From CAYMSF01 sp964392985 (GTDB lineage: Bacteria > Verrucomicrobiota > Lentisphaeria > Victivallales > Victivallaceae): 64,000 nucleotides of DNA. Below, piece by piece: positions 1 to 8,365 of the stretch; the stretch's first letter is position 1; the number at the start of each line of letters is the position of its first letter. Location: assembly GCA_964392985.1 (NCBI GenBank), contig CAYMSF010000008.1, positions 1-64,000 on the forward strand. The letters run 5' to 3'. The position numbers and the translations under genes are program-made. The notes below the pieces were generated by a model. It was not told the origin of the DNA, ran no database searches, and saw only the letters and a list, made by a program, of their open reading frames with translations.

Positions 1-376
1 CACATGAAAAACTTTATAGGATAAAAAATTGTAATTAAGAAAATTCCAATCAATTTGGCTATAATAGACTTTCAAATATAAGTTTAATAAATTATGAATA
101 AAGGAAGATCAAAAATGGATAGTCATGAATGTTTAATTGAGAGCTCCGATAAGCTTAACGTTTTGCAGGCCGTCACGATTCCGGCGCGTGAGCTTATAGT
201 AATCGGTGACATGCATAGGTTTTAGATTATATAATATTTATTTTAAGGTGTTTATAAACTATGCGTTGAAATTTTATTGAACAAATTTATGTTTTTTGGG
301 CAAAAAGTTTAAAATTGTAATTTCAGCTTAATACTTGAAGAGTTAAGTGCAATGTAGTGTCTTTGAAAATGGTTGG
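1..376. other. AT-rich non-coding edge with a possible gene remnant
   Basis: Mostly AT-rich sequence with no convincing gene. A 36-codon ORF on the plus strand (115-225, ATG after GGAAG) reads MDSHECLIESSDKL then an IPARELIVIGDMHRF end. Its base composition is less AT-rich than its surroundings, so it may be the decayed end of a lost gene rather than a working small protein. I do not recognise it. The rest is the 3' flank of the minus-strand gene ending at 377; no hairpin with a T-run was seen there. Confidence 0.3.
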
Positions 377-2179
377 TTACTTATTGACATTTATTGTTTT
401 GGTGTCATCCATCAACCAAATACCATCCTTGCAATTATCGGTGCTGTCCTTGAATGCAGGAATCCAAGAACTTTTTTCGCCCCGGTCTTGTCGGAATCTG
501 AAGATATCAGCATACAGTATATTTGAAGGCGGGCGGTCAAAGAGTTTTTCAAAGGGGAATGCGGCTTCTATTATCCAACCGTTGGCATCAGTTCCTATTT
601 TACAAAATGAATCAAGATTATAAGTTTGACCATCTTTTTTAAGGTGGCATTTTCCATCTGGTTGAATATAAATAAAGATTGGATTGCTGGCATCTTCTTT
701 TTCTGATAAAGTGATCCTTACTGAATCGCCGGCAAGATGTGCTATTTTCTTGTCTGTTTTCCAAAGTTTATCCATGCACCCGAGCATGATAAAAAGATTC
801 TTTGAATCAAAGGCTATTTTGCCATAAGTATTAGCATGTAACGATTTGTGCTTTCTTATATATATTTGACTAAGAGCTATTTTTGATTTAGCTTTATTCC
901 AGACGGCGTCATCTATAATGCCATCAATTACTGGTCTGATGTCTTTTTCATCAAGTTTATACAGTTGTACTGAAATTGGGAATTTAGTGTTGTTTAAAAA
1001 TTCATTTTCCCATTTTGCTGAGGCATTGTTGACATTTATTTTGAAATCAAACCCGAGTGGTTTACCGCTTGACGCCTTTTCTCTTCCCGATATAATGGCA
1101 TCCGCTGTACCCTGAGGTATTCCTTTGGCTGTCCACCAGTTTAGTCCTTCATCCCATATCCAAACGTATTTATCGGTGGTTTTGAACGCCCAGTAGATAT
1201 TATGTTCGACCCATTGCAATCTTTCTTTTTCGTCCATAAAATTGGACAGCAACGTCCGTTTTGGTCTCATGGCAAAATATTCATCCAAATAAATGCTTGC
1301 GCCCAACTTTACATGCTTATTATATTTATTGCGTAGAGATTGATCCAAAAGTATATTGGGAACATCCTCATGTACCCGTTTTGCCGCATTTATATATTCT
1401 TCCGAACTTTCGTAATAATATCCCATTTCATTTCCATCAATAATTTCAAAGTTACCGTTTGCGACCTCAAGCATTCCTTCAATAAACGGTAGCAAAAGAA
1501 CATCTGATGAAGCTTCAAAACACTTTTCTGTATCTGAGCACCATTCTCCATTTTTGATTGTGAATTGGAGTTTTTCAGTTGCAATAAGCATCAGCAACTT
1601 AGCATTGGGTATTTCTGAGAGCATAACTTCGGCAAATTGTCTTCCGCGCTTACGGACCTGAGCTTTGTACTCTTTGAAACTTTTGGTTTCGCTGTGGACG
1701 GCGCTGCGGTAAGACCACATTGCCCAACCATAGGCTTCGGGGTCGAAAACAATCCCTGTACACCGCCCGATTTTAGCAGCTTTGGAAACCAGCCGCATAT
1801 TATGGAGGATGGCTTCCCAGTGTTTGTCATCAAACCAGTCCTGGTGTTTATGCTCGACCTTGCAGGTGATTATTCCTATAAAATTATCTGTGAATTTTCC
1901 CCATTTAATTTTAGAGAGATTGACAAAATCCTCTTGCATCTGTTCTTCAGGATATTTCTCCGGATTAAAAACGGAACTTGCCAGGCGCCAGTTACTGAGT
2001 TTTATCCTTATTCCGTCAAAGGGTTGTTTTTCCATTTCCTGAATATTGGCGGCGATATAATCAGGGGTCTGACTGTCCCAGCCCATCTTGATTAATTTAC
2101 AATTGGTTGCGGCATCACTTTCTGACACGCACAGTAATAGCATTGAACATAATGACAGTAGTAACATCCCTTTTTTCAT
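377..2179 (-). CDS. secreted glycan-related protein with CBM9-like C-terminal domain
   Basis: 600 residues. The N-terminus (MKKGMLLLSLCSMLLLCVSE) is a signal peptide, so the product is exported. Residues about 25-400 are an unrecognised domain rich in Trp and acidic residues (for example a GIVFDPEAYGWAMW stretch) that could be a TIM-barrel glycoside-hydrolase-like fold. Residues about 415-598 contain PVIDGIIDDAVWNKA, then GDSVRITLSE and GWIIEAAFPFEKLF, the usual layout of CBM9-like carbohydrate-binding domains, which often end surface enzymes in Lentisphaerae and Planctomycetes. An AAAGG ribosome site precedes the ATG. It lies 73 bp downstream of the GHL10-like gene and in the same direction, so it is probably part of the same sugar-use operon. 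Catalytic activity is not shown; a binding-only role is possible. Confidence 0.6.
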   Translation of the reverse strand: MKKGMLLLSLCSMLLLCVSESDAATNCKLIKMGWDSQTPDYIAANIQEMEKQPFDGIRIKLSNWRLASSVFNPEKYPEEQMQEDFVNLSKIKWGKFTDNFIGIITCKVEHKHQDWFDDKHWEAILHNMRLVSKAAKIGRCTGIVFDPEAYGWAMWSYRSAVHSETKSFKEYKAQVRKRGRQFAEVMLSEIPNAKLLMLIATEKLQFTIKNGEWCSDTEKCFEASSDVLLLPFIEGMLEVANGNFEIIDGNEMGYYYESSEEYINAAKRVHEDVPNILLDQSLRNKYNKHVKLGASIYLDEYFAMRPKRTLLSNFMDEKERLQWVEHNIYWAFKTTDKYVWIWDEGLNWWTAKGIPQGTADAIISGREKASSGKPLGFDFKINVNNASAKWENEFLNNTKFPISVQLYKLDEKDIRPVIDGIIDDAVWNKAKSKIALSQIYIRKHKSLHANTYGKIAFDSKNLFIMLGCMDKLWKTDKKIAHLAGDSVRITLSEKEDASNPIFIYIQPDGKCHLKKDGQTYNLDSFCKIGTDANGWIIEAAFPFEKLFDRPPSNILYADIFRFRQDRGEKSSWIPAFKDSTDNCKDGIWLMDDTKTINVNK

Positions 2180-2252
2180 TCCAATACCTTTCTCCAGATT
2201 TTTATCCCGTCGAACATTGCTCTATTGCATTTTAAAATTTAATTCTTTTAAT

Positions 2253-3515
2253 TTAAAGCGCGAAGCGTGTGCCGGTGCCGTTCAGGCCGTAATCGTAGTT
2301 GCTGTGCCAATCGCATCCTGTCAGTATGGAGTTAAGACGCAAGCGAGGCCATTCGAGTCTTTTTTCAGCACAAATGTCAATAGTTCCCAGATGAGGAATT
2401 ATTGATTTCAGCCATGCTGCATTGCATAAAGTGTCAGTCTGATATACACTCATTCCATCAACACCGGCATTCAACTGACGATACGCTATATTCCATATAG
2501 GCTGTTCCTCGAAAGAATCATGCGGTTGATTTATATTCGTCATTCGCTGGGGAATAAGATTTAAAGAACCAATTCCACCTATAATTTTCTTCGAGTTCAT
2601 GCGTGCCATATTGACATGATGTTCGAAATGATGGGTCATATCGTTTGCACTCCATAATAAAGGTGAAAGCATGACGATATCAAACAGATTTTCTTTATAC
2701 CATGAACTCAAATCAATACCGGCAGCCAGCATTAACCAATTGCTGCTTGCAGGTATTCTGATTACTATAGGACATTTTCTTTGGTCTTTCTGTTCTTGTG
2801 CAGTCACAGAAGCCCTCAATTCTCTCATAAATGCAGTAACGCCTTGCGCTCTGGAATAAAACCATTCTGTGAATATTTCATGATTATAACCATAATGTTT
2901 TCGCGGATCAATGCCGGTTTTTCCGGTGTAGGTTTTTAGTTCTTCCTCATGATAGCCGGTCATTGGCGGTTGTCTGCAAAAATCCAGAACAAGGGCATCT
3001 ACGCCGATACGTTGTGCTTCCAGCAATATGTCACAGCGTTCTTTTCTAACCTCTGGAATCGCATAACTTAACCGTGTGTAATCTTTTTTGCCGTCATGCA
3101 TAATCTGACAATATTCCGGGTGATTTTCAGCAAAAGTGGAGCGAAATTCCTGACCCGGCATATAAAACCGGTTCATGCAAAGTCGTCCCCATATTGGAAT
3201 TTTTTCCTTCCGTCCCCAGGTAATAGCTCGTCGTAATGGACAAAATTTTTGCATTGCAAGATGCCCGACCAGATGAGTTTTCGGAGGGGACGCAGGCTGA
3301 TGAATATCAGCAAATTCACTCCAATAACTTAGCGTTGCCCTACCTAGAGCCCATACAATATTACTGAAGCCTGAAGCAACATGTTTTTCCAGTTGAGAAT
3401 CAAATTCATCAGCAACATTCTCAACCTGATTTATGCCTGCGCCAGCAAAATAATCATCCCATTCACAAATCCCGTAAAGAGGTATTTTATTTTTCATAAA
3501 TTCTGAACATTTCAT
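2253..3515 (-). CDS. GHL10-like glycoside hydrolase family protein
   Basis: 420 residues, no signal peptide at the chosen start. The order of motifs fits family-10-like glycosylhydrolases (GHL10/DUF187 type) common in Planctomycetes and Lentisphaerae: a GFSNIVWALGR strand, IPIWGRLCMNRFY, then LSYAIPEVRKERCD followed by GVDALVLDFCRQPP, and a late GVDGMSVYQTD. In those families the LSY...PEVR and DF.R segments line the barrel centre. Neither ATG near the N-terminus has a good ribosome site. It is 25 bp downstream of the prepilin-like gene and upstream of the CBM9-like gene, so the three may be co-transcribed from the operator region near 4315. The substrate is unknown, and it could be a non-catalytic relative. 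Confidence 0.55.
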   Translation of the reverse strand: MKCSEFMKNKIPLYGICEWDDYFAGAGINQVENVADEFDSQLEKHVASGFSNIVWALGRATLSYWSEFADIHQPASPPKTHLVGHLAMQKFCPLRRAITWGRKEKIPIWGRLCMNRFYMPGQEFRSTFAENHPEYCQIMHDGKKDYTRLSYAIPEVRKERCDILLEAQRIGVDALVLDFCRQPPMTGYHEEELKTYTGKTGIDPRKHYGYNHEIFTEWFYSRAQGVTAFMRELRASVTAQEQKDQRKCPIVIRIPASSNWLMLAAGIDLSSWYKENLFDIVMLSPLLWSANDMTHHFEHHVNMARMNSKKIIGGIGSLNLIPQRMTNINQPHDSFEEQPIWNIAYRQLNAGVDGMSVYQTDTLCNAAWLKSIIPHLGTIDICAEKRLEWPRLRLNSILTGCDWHSNYDYGLNGTGTRFAL

Positions 3516-3540
3516 TTATTTGTGATTAAGTGCTTAGTTA

Positions 3541-4221
3541 TTATTTAGGTTTTTCCGCTAGATTAAAATCAACATTTGAAAATTTTATGGAAGATGCGTG
3601 ACCATCTCCCCATAAATAATTTGCTCCGACCAGGTGGCGTCTAAGAGAATGAACCCTTTTGTTGAAAAAATAATCATCATCAAACCTTGTGGACCATACG
3701 CCTACTCCTAACGGCTCCCATCCCCATATTTTCTGGTTGAATTTTCCACCATCCCAGGCGATAATGAGTTGTGAAGGTTTTTTTACTCTACTGAGAACCG
3801 TGGTAGTCTTTGCTACTGCAGATGAAATTCTGTAGTTGTATGTGTATCCGGACGAATTATTGATTCCACCGGTTCCTTTTGCTGCAGGACACTCGAAAGG
3901 GATCTTTTCAAAGTGCGTAAACTTAGGCGGCGTGGAATTGGGATAACTGGTTTCAGCAACATTTCCTACGAGAATAGGCATATAGCCTTTCCAGTCATCT
4001 ACATATGTTTGCATATATATGCCTGCCTGCTTCAAGTTTGACATGCAGGCAATACTTTTTCCTGACTCACGTGCTTTGCTCAGCGCCGGCAACAGCATAC
4101 TGGCGAGGATTGCAATGATAGCTATCACAACGAGGAGTTCTATGAGCGTGAAACAATCAAGCATAAATGCATTAAGGTATGGACTCCGACCTGTCTTTTT
4201 CATCCTTTTAAAGTTCATCAT
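3541..4221 (-). CDS. prepilin-like protein with N-terminal methylation motif and H-X9-DG motif
   Basis: 226 residues. After a charged leader of about 23 residues comes CFTLIELLVVIAIIAILASM, the hydrophobic helix of type IV prepilins and type II secretion pseudopilins. The C-terminal half has HLVGANYLWGDGHAS, the H-X9-DG motif of the large PVC pseudopilin-like families. The residue before the Phe is Cys, not the canonical Gly, as is common in Lentisphaerae paralogs, so processing by a standard prepilin peptidase is uncertain. No assembly genes are nearby; such genes are usually scattered singly beside sugar loci in this phylum. It is the first gene after the palindrome at 4302-4329, so it is probably repressed by the GntR/LacI regulator next door. 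A role in surface display or glycan handling is inference. Confidence 0.8.
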   Translation of the reverse strand: MMNFKRMKKTGRSPYLNAFMLDCFTLIELLVVIAIIAILASMLLPALSKARESGKSIACMSNLKQAGIYMQTYVDDWKGYMPILVGNVAETSYPNSTPPKFTHFEKIPFECPAAKGTGGINNSSGYTYNYRISSAVAKTTTVLSRVKKPSQLIIAWDGGKFNQKIWGWEPLGVGVWSTRFDDDYFFNKRVHSLRRHLVGANYLWGDGHASSIKFSNVDFNLAEKPK

Positions 4222-4442
4222 GATTCAAATCCCTTATTTCAGTGTTTGCCAGGAACATTCAACTTGTAATGACTGGAGTTTGCAAGTTTTACATATCCTT
4301 TATAGTTATATATAATACTATATAACTATTCTTTTGTCAATAGATAATTGTATGCATCAATTAAAAAAATGAGAAATTATTAAAAATAGCGGCCTGAATA
4401 AAATATAGTCGGGCTTAATTTTCCCGTTTATTAAATCTGGAT
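4222..4442. promoter_or_regulatory. intergenic promoter region between regulator and prepilin gene
   Basis: 221 bp, strongly AT-rich. It holds the palindromic operator candidate at 4302-4329, about 80 bp upstream of the prepilin start on the minus strand. The stretch nearest 4442 is the 3' flank of the regulator gene; I see no hairpin with a T-run there, so read-through from the regulator into the prepilin gene cannot be ruled out. Confidence 0.45.
4302..4329. promoter_or_regulatory. operator candidate 1 for the GntR/LacI regulator
   Basis: A perfect inverted repeat with 11-bp arms (ATAGTTATATA at 4302-4312 and its complement at 4319-4329) around a 6-bp spacer. Aligned without gaps, 4304-4327 matches 5511-5534 (upstream of the regulator gene) at 20 of 24 positions. 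Both share a GTTATAT...ATATAAC frame. Twin sites next to a regulator and a target gene are typical of GntR-family operators. Confidence 0.65.
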
Positions 4443-5498
4443 TTATTCGGGATTGTCCTTAATTGATCCCAGATTAAGAATTTCCCTGTCAAAATAGTAT
4501 TGCGTATTCCCCACTTTGCCGGTCTTGATTATTTGGAGTAACACTTCAATAATCTTCTTGCAGCCAACGGCGATGTTGCTTCGCACGATAGCCAGCGGAT
4601 GCCTGGTGTATAGCGCCAAAGCGTTTTCGCCATGTACCAGAATGGAAATATCTTCCGGGATTCTTAGTTTTAATTCATCCAGGGCGCTAATTACAGGAGA
4701 GATACTCATCCAGCTTAACAGGAACAGTACATCCGGTTTGCCCTCTTTTATAATTGTTTTGGTACACTGGTATTCGCCTTCCGGCGGATTGACGAATTCA
4801 TTTATTGTCATTCCTGATTTTTTTCTAACGGCTTCGCGCATTGCGGGCAGCATGATGCTGGCAAATGTGGCATCGCCTCCAGCGCCAATTACGGATATTC
4901 GATTTAAATTGCGCTGGTGAAAATACTGGACAACCTCACGTCCTTCCTGACAAAAGTCAGTGACCATCACAGGAAAACTGGCTGGCAGATTTAATCCTAG
5001 CCCCACCACGGGAATATGACCATTCTCCAGGCGTTTAATGTCGGCAGGTTCAAATGGTCCAAGGGTTATTATCCCCTCGACCTGAGCGTCAATCAGCGAT
5101 TGTATGTGATTATGGCTTAAATAGAGCATGTAACCATTTTCAGAAGCGCATTTATGCAGTGCGCTGATAATGTGTCCCAGCGCTAAGTTATTATCCAGTT
5201 CAATATTGCCGGTCAGGATGCCGATGGTGCAATGGTCTGTAATTTTTAATTTGCTCGGTCGGTTGGGCAATTTACGAACATAGGTACCGCTGCCGCGTTT
5301 GCGTTCGATAAATTTGTCCTGCTCCAAAAGCGCCATCGCCTGCCGTACGGTAAGATTAGTCGTCGAAAACTTTTCAGCAAGTTCATTCTCGGAATAGAAA
5401 CGATCCCCGATATGATAAGCTCCAGAGGAAAGGCGCTCCATCAGAAAACTGCGTATTTTTTGATATTTTGGCAGTGCGGCTTTATTGCTGATACCCAT
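4443..5498 (-). CDS. GntR-headed, LacI-bodied transcriptional regulator
   Basis: 351 residues. Residues about 8-75 are a GntR winged helix (PKYQKIRSFLMERLSSGAY, then SENELAEKFSTTNLTVRQAM and a GSGTYV wing). Residues about 90-345 are a LacI/GalR-type ligand-binding domain (IGILTGN, IEGIITLGP, NRISVIGAGGD, ISILVHGENALALYTRHPLA). This combination resembles AraR and is abundant in Lentisphaerae, where it usually senses a sugar. The gene sits between the prepilin/GHL10/CBM9 genes and the divergent GH94 gene. The palindromes at 4302-4329 and 5511-5534 flank it, which suggests autoregulation plus control of the neighbours. The sugar ligand cannot be told from sequence. Confidence 0.9.
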   Translation of the reverse strand: MGISNKAALPKYQKIRSFLMERLSSGAYHIGDRFYSENELAEKFSTTNLTVRQAMALLEQDKFIERKRGSGTYVRKLPNRPSKLKITDHCTIGILTGNIELDNNLALGHIISALHKCASENGYMLYLSHNHIQSLIDAQVEGIITLGPFEPADIKRLENGHIPVVGLGLNLPASFPVMVTDFCQEGREVVQYFHQRNLNRISVIGAGGDATFASIMLPAMREAVRKKSGMTINEFVNPPEGEYQCTKTIIKEGKPDVLFLLSWMSISPVISALDELKLRIPEDISILVHGENALALYTRHPLAIVRSNIAVGCKKIIEVLLQIIKTGKVGNTQYYFDREILNLGSIKDNPE

Positions 5499-5510
5499 AA
5501 ATCACCTACA

Positions 5511-5534
5511 TGTTATATCTATAACTATATAACT
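5511..5534. promoter_or_regulatory. operator candidate 2 for the GntR/LacI regulator
   Basis: GTTATAT at 5512-5518 and its complement ATATAAC at 5527-5533 with an 8-bp spacer, just upstream of the regulator start (5498). It matches the site at 4304-4327 in 20 of 24 positions without gaps. The position fits autorepression, and the site could also act on the divergent GH94 gene, whose start lies 281 bp away. Confidence 0.6.
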
Positions 5535-5814
5535 TGAAGCGATTTTTGCAAATTAAAATTTACCGCAAATGATGAGGCAGTGTTGCTGATCAGACATTTG
5601 CACCGGTTTTTAATCCGCATATATTTAGACAGTTTCCAATAAAATAATAAAACACTGATCCGAAAATTGCCCTTAACCGAGCCGGCTGCAAAATCTGTTG
5701 GTGGACTAAAGTTATTAATATGGTTTTGTAATTTGTTTTGCAAAACAATCAGTATCATGTAGTTTAATATGCCATTTCTCTAATTAATAAAGTATTTTGG
5801 GAAAGAGAGATATT
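5535..5814. other. divergent intergenic region between regulator and GH94 gene
   Basis: AT-rich spacer between two divergent genes; apart from operator candidate 2 at its left edge I see no further palindrome. A GGGAAAGAGAG ribosome site ends it just before the ATG at 5815. A 77-codon minus-strand ORF in this stretch has no ribosome site or recognisable domain and I do not call it a gene. Confidence 0.4.
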
Positions 5815-8253
5815 ATGTCATTAAATTCAATCGAATTGGAATCGTTCGGCCATTTTAATGGACCAGATGCCGCTTTTACTATCACCCAACAGCACTTGCC
5901 ACGCCCATGGCACTACATTTACGCCACGCCGGAAATGCTGTTGAAGTTATCGCATCAAGGTGTCAGTTATGCCCAGGTAATGCCGCCGGGAGGGATTCTG
6001 CTATTCAAGCAGGAACGTTTTGAAATTTCACCGGCATTGCTGGTTTGGTTCAAAGATGGCGAAAATTCTGCGTTCAGTAATTTTGCCATGCCCGGGCTTT
6101 ATCCCTGCGGCGGTGATTATAGTGAATTCCGTTGTGATTTCCGCCCTGAATATGCCGAATATAAAGTAGTGCAAAATCATTGGCAAGTCACCAGCCGGAT
6201 CACCATAGCTATGAACGGAATGGCAATCATCTTGAAAATTGCGGTTCGCAATACGGCTGAATGTACCAAATCGCTCGAGATAATCCCATTATGGCGTCCG
6301 CATAATACCCAGGCGAGTATGGCACTGTGGGACGTGCCGGAACTTTATCAGACCTGCCAGTATTTTAATGACAATAAATCCGGCTTCATGGTGGAAACGC
6401 GTGATCCTGGCGCGCAAAAAAACCGGCGCAAGTATTCTGTGCTGCTTACTGATCTGCCGGTTGCTGCAGCCGAAACCGATTACCGCCGGTTTACTAAAGA
6501 TGGCGGAATGATGCGACCTGACGGGTTGAAGGACAGTTACAATTGGCCCTTGGACAATCGTCAAGATTTTCCGTTGGATCAAATCGGCACGCCGGAGTCA
6601 ACTACCGGATTTTTGCCGTTGGCAGCACTAACCTCCGGGAGTTTGGAGTTCTTACCCGGTCAGGAACGTGAATTCACCATTGTGCTGGAACATACCGCCG
6701 GATTTGATCTTGATGCCGTAAAGCAGGCAATTGAATCTGCCCGTTCTAAATTAAGTCAGGAATATTGGTGCAGTAACATCAAAGCATTCCGGACTACTTA
6801 TGAAAAATGGACAAAACCGTTCCAGATTGAGACCCCAGACGTTGAATTGAATGAATATGTCAACACCTGGCTGCCATGGCAGTTGAACTGGGTGGGAATG
6901 CTTGATCGCGGCTGGCCGACCGGAATGCGTGGAACACGAGATTCAGCGCAGGATTTCTCCGGGATAGGATTATTCGACCCGCCTGCCGCCAGACAGGTTC
7001 TCTTGGAAGCGATGGCTTGTCAGCGATTGGACGGTTCGTTTCCGCGACAGTTTTCGACATCCGGTCCGGAAGGGGTTCACGATCTCCGGGATTACGTTGA
7101 TTCCGGCTGCTGGGTCTTTGAATTATTATATGATTATTTGCGCTACACCAGTGATTTTTTGATTATGGACGAACCTTGCCGCTGGCTTGATTCCAACGAA
7201 AGTCTTCCGGTAAAAGAACATGCGAAACGGTTGCTTGAATACTATATTGCCGACTGGAACCTCGGTGAACACGGACTTGTCAAGTTGCGTCATGGTGATT
7301 GGAACGACGCTTTCAACTCTGCCGGAATCAAGGGGATTGGCGAGTCGGTAATGGTCAGTTGTCAGGTAGTTTTCCTGCTGAAACTCGCCGTAAAAATTTT
7401 CCCGGAAGACGCGGAGCGTTTTGCGGCAAAAGCTGAAACGATGCGCGCTGCAATCCGCCGTTATGCGCTGAATTCAGCAGGATATCTTAACGGTGTTTAT
7501 ACGGATGACCATAACTGGCTGTTTTCACCGGAAGATGCAGATGGCGAATATCGCATCAACGGCGCAGTAAACAGTTGGGGAATCATTGCCGGAATTTTCG
7601 AGCATATAGAAATCCCGGTATTGCTTGAAAAACTCAAGTCGTTAAAAGGTCCCTGCGGTTACCGGCTGTTTCATCCACCGATGGGCGTAAATCCTATTGC
7701 CAATGCCGGACGGATTGGTTCAGGAGATACGAGACCCGGATTGGTGGAAAATGGCACAGTTTACAATCATGGCAGTCAGGGATTTTTATTGCGGGCGCTC
7801 TGCATCTTGAAGCAGGGCGATTTTGCTTTGGATGTGTTGCATCATTTGCTCCCCTATGATCAACGACTTCATCCTGTCGGAGTCGTCAAAGCGGAACCTT
7901 ACGGGATTTTGAACCACTGGACAGAACTCAACGGAATTGCCGGAGAAGGCGGATCACCATTTCTTTCCGGTACAATAAGTACTGCCGTACGGGCAATTTA
8001 CGATGGTTTGTTCGGCATAAAAATAGAGTTTGACGGGATTCGCCTTGAGCCTTCGCTGCCGTCATGCTGGAAACAGGCAAAATGTCAAGTGGTGGTGCGC
8101 GGTCATCAAATCGAAATTTCAATTCATGCGTCAGACCGGAATCACATCAAAATTAATGGTCGTGATTTTTTAGAAGATTTAATACCCTATGCCATATTAA
8201 ATGAAAGCGACGGACCAATAAAAATCGAATTTGAGAAAAATACAATTGGTTAA
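5815..8253 (+). CDS. GH94-family glycoside phosphorylase
   Basis: 812 residues from the ATG at 5815, chosen over an upstream in-frame TTG because a GAGAG ribosome site precedes it. The N-terminal beta-sandwich (to about residue 270) and the following (alpha/alpha)6 barrel fit cellobiose/chitobiose phosphorylases. Diagnostic segments are GTRDSAQD, then RHGDWNDA, with D495 and D498 in the GDWND motif that carries the general-acid Asp of GH94, then NGAVNSWGI and VENGTVYNHGSQGFLLRAL in the phosphate-site area. There is no signal peptide, so it works in the cytoplasm: phosphate attacks a beta-linked disaccharide to give a sugar 1-phosphate and a free sugar, saving ATP. The usual GH94 reads GDWNDG; here Ala replaces the Gly. 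The acceptor specificity is unknown. It is probably the intracellular end of the sugar pathway begun by the divergent genes. Confidence 0.8.
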   Translation: MSLNSIELESFGHFNGPDAAFTITQQHLPRPWHYIYATPEMLLKLSHQGVSYAQVMPPGGILLFKQERFEISPALLVWFKDGENSAFSNFAMPGLYPCGGDYSEFRCDFRPEYAEYKVVQNHWQVTSRITIAMNGMAIILKIAVRNTAECTKSLEIIPLWRPHNTQASMALWDVPELYQTCQYFNDNKSGFMVETRDPGAQKNRRKYSVLLTDLPVAAAETDYRRFTKDGGMMRPDGLKDSYNWPLDNRQDFPLDQIGTPESTTGFLPLAALTSGSLEFLPGQEREFTIVLEHTAGFDLDAVKQAIESARSKLSQEYWCSNIKAFRTTYEKWTKPFQIETPDVELNEYVNTWLPWQLNWVGMLDRGWPTGMRGTRDSAQDFSGIGLFDPPAARQVLLEAMACQRLDGSFPRQFSTSGPEGVHDLRDYVDSGCWVFELLYDYLRYTSDFLIMDEPCRWLDSNESLPVKEHAKRLLEYYIADWNLGEHGLVKLRHGDWNDAFNSAGIKGIGESVMVSCQVVFLLKLAVKIFPEDAERFAAKAETMRAAIRRYALNSAGYLNGVYTDDHNWLFSPEDADGEYRINGAVNSWGIIAGIFEHIEIPVLLEKLKSLKGPCGYRLFHPPMGVNPIANAGRIGSGDTRPGLVENGTVYNHGSQGFLLRALCILKQGDFALDVLHHLLPYDQRLHPVGVVKAEPYGILNHWTELNGIAGEGGSPFLSGTISTAVRAIYDGLFGIKIEFDGIRLEPSLPSCWKQAKCQVVVRGHQIEISIHASDRNHIKINGRDFLEDLIPYAILNESDGPIKIEFEKNTIG

Positions 8254-8332
8254 TCTTGTTACAATAAATTGATTAATAATCTATTCCGGAGAAGAGGTCA
8301 TTCAATAAGTTTTTTGATAATGGCGTTTTATA

Positions 8333-8358
8333 ACCTCTGGCGATAGATTGCCGGAGGT
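8333..8358. terminator. hairpin between convergent genes
   Basis: A 9-bp stem, ACCTCTGGC with GCCGGAGGT (one G-T pair), and an 8-base loop. It lies 7 bp after the stop of the minus-strand 555-residue gene and 79 bp after the GH94 stop. Neither strand shows a clear T-run after the stem, so termination function is weakly supported. Confidence 0.3.
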
Positions 8359-8365
8359 CATAATA

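Noticed and set aside
5525..5758. 77-codon minus-strand ORF upstream of the GntR/LacI gene
   Set aside because: No ribosome site, no domain, and it lies in the operator/promoter region.
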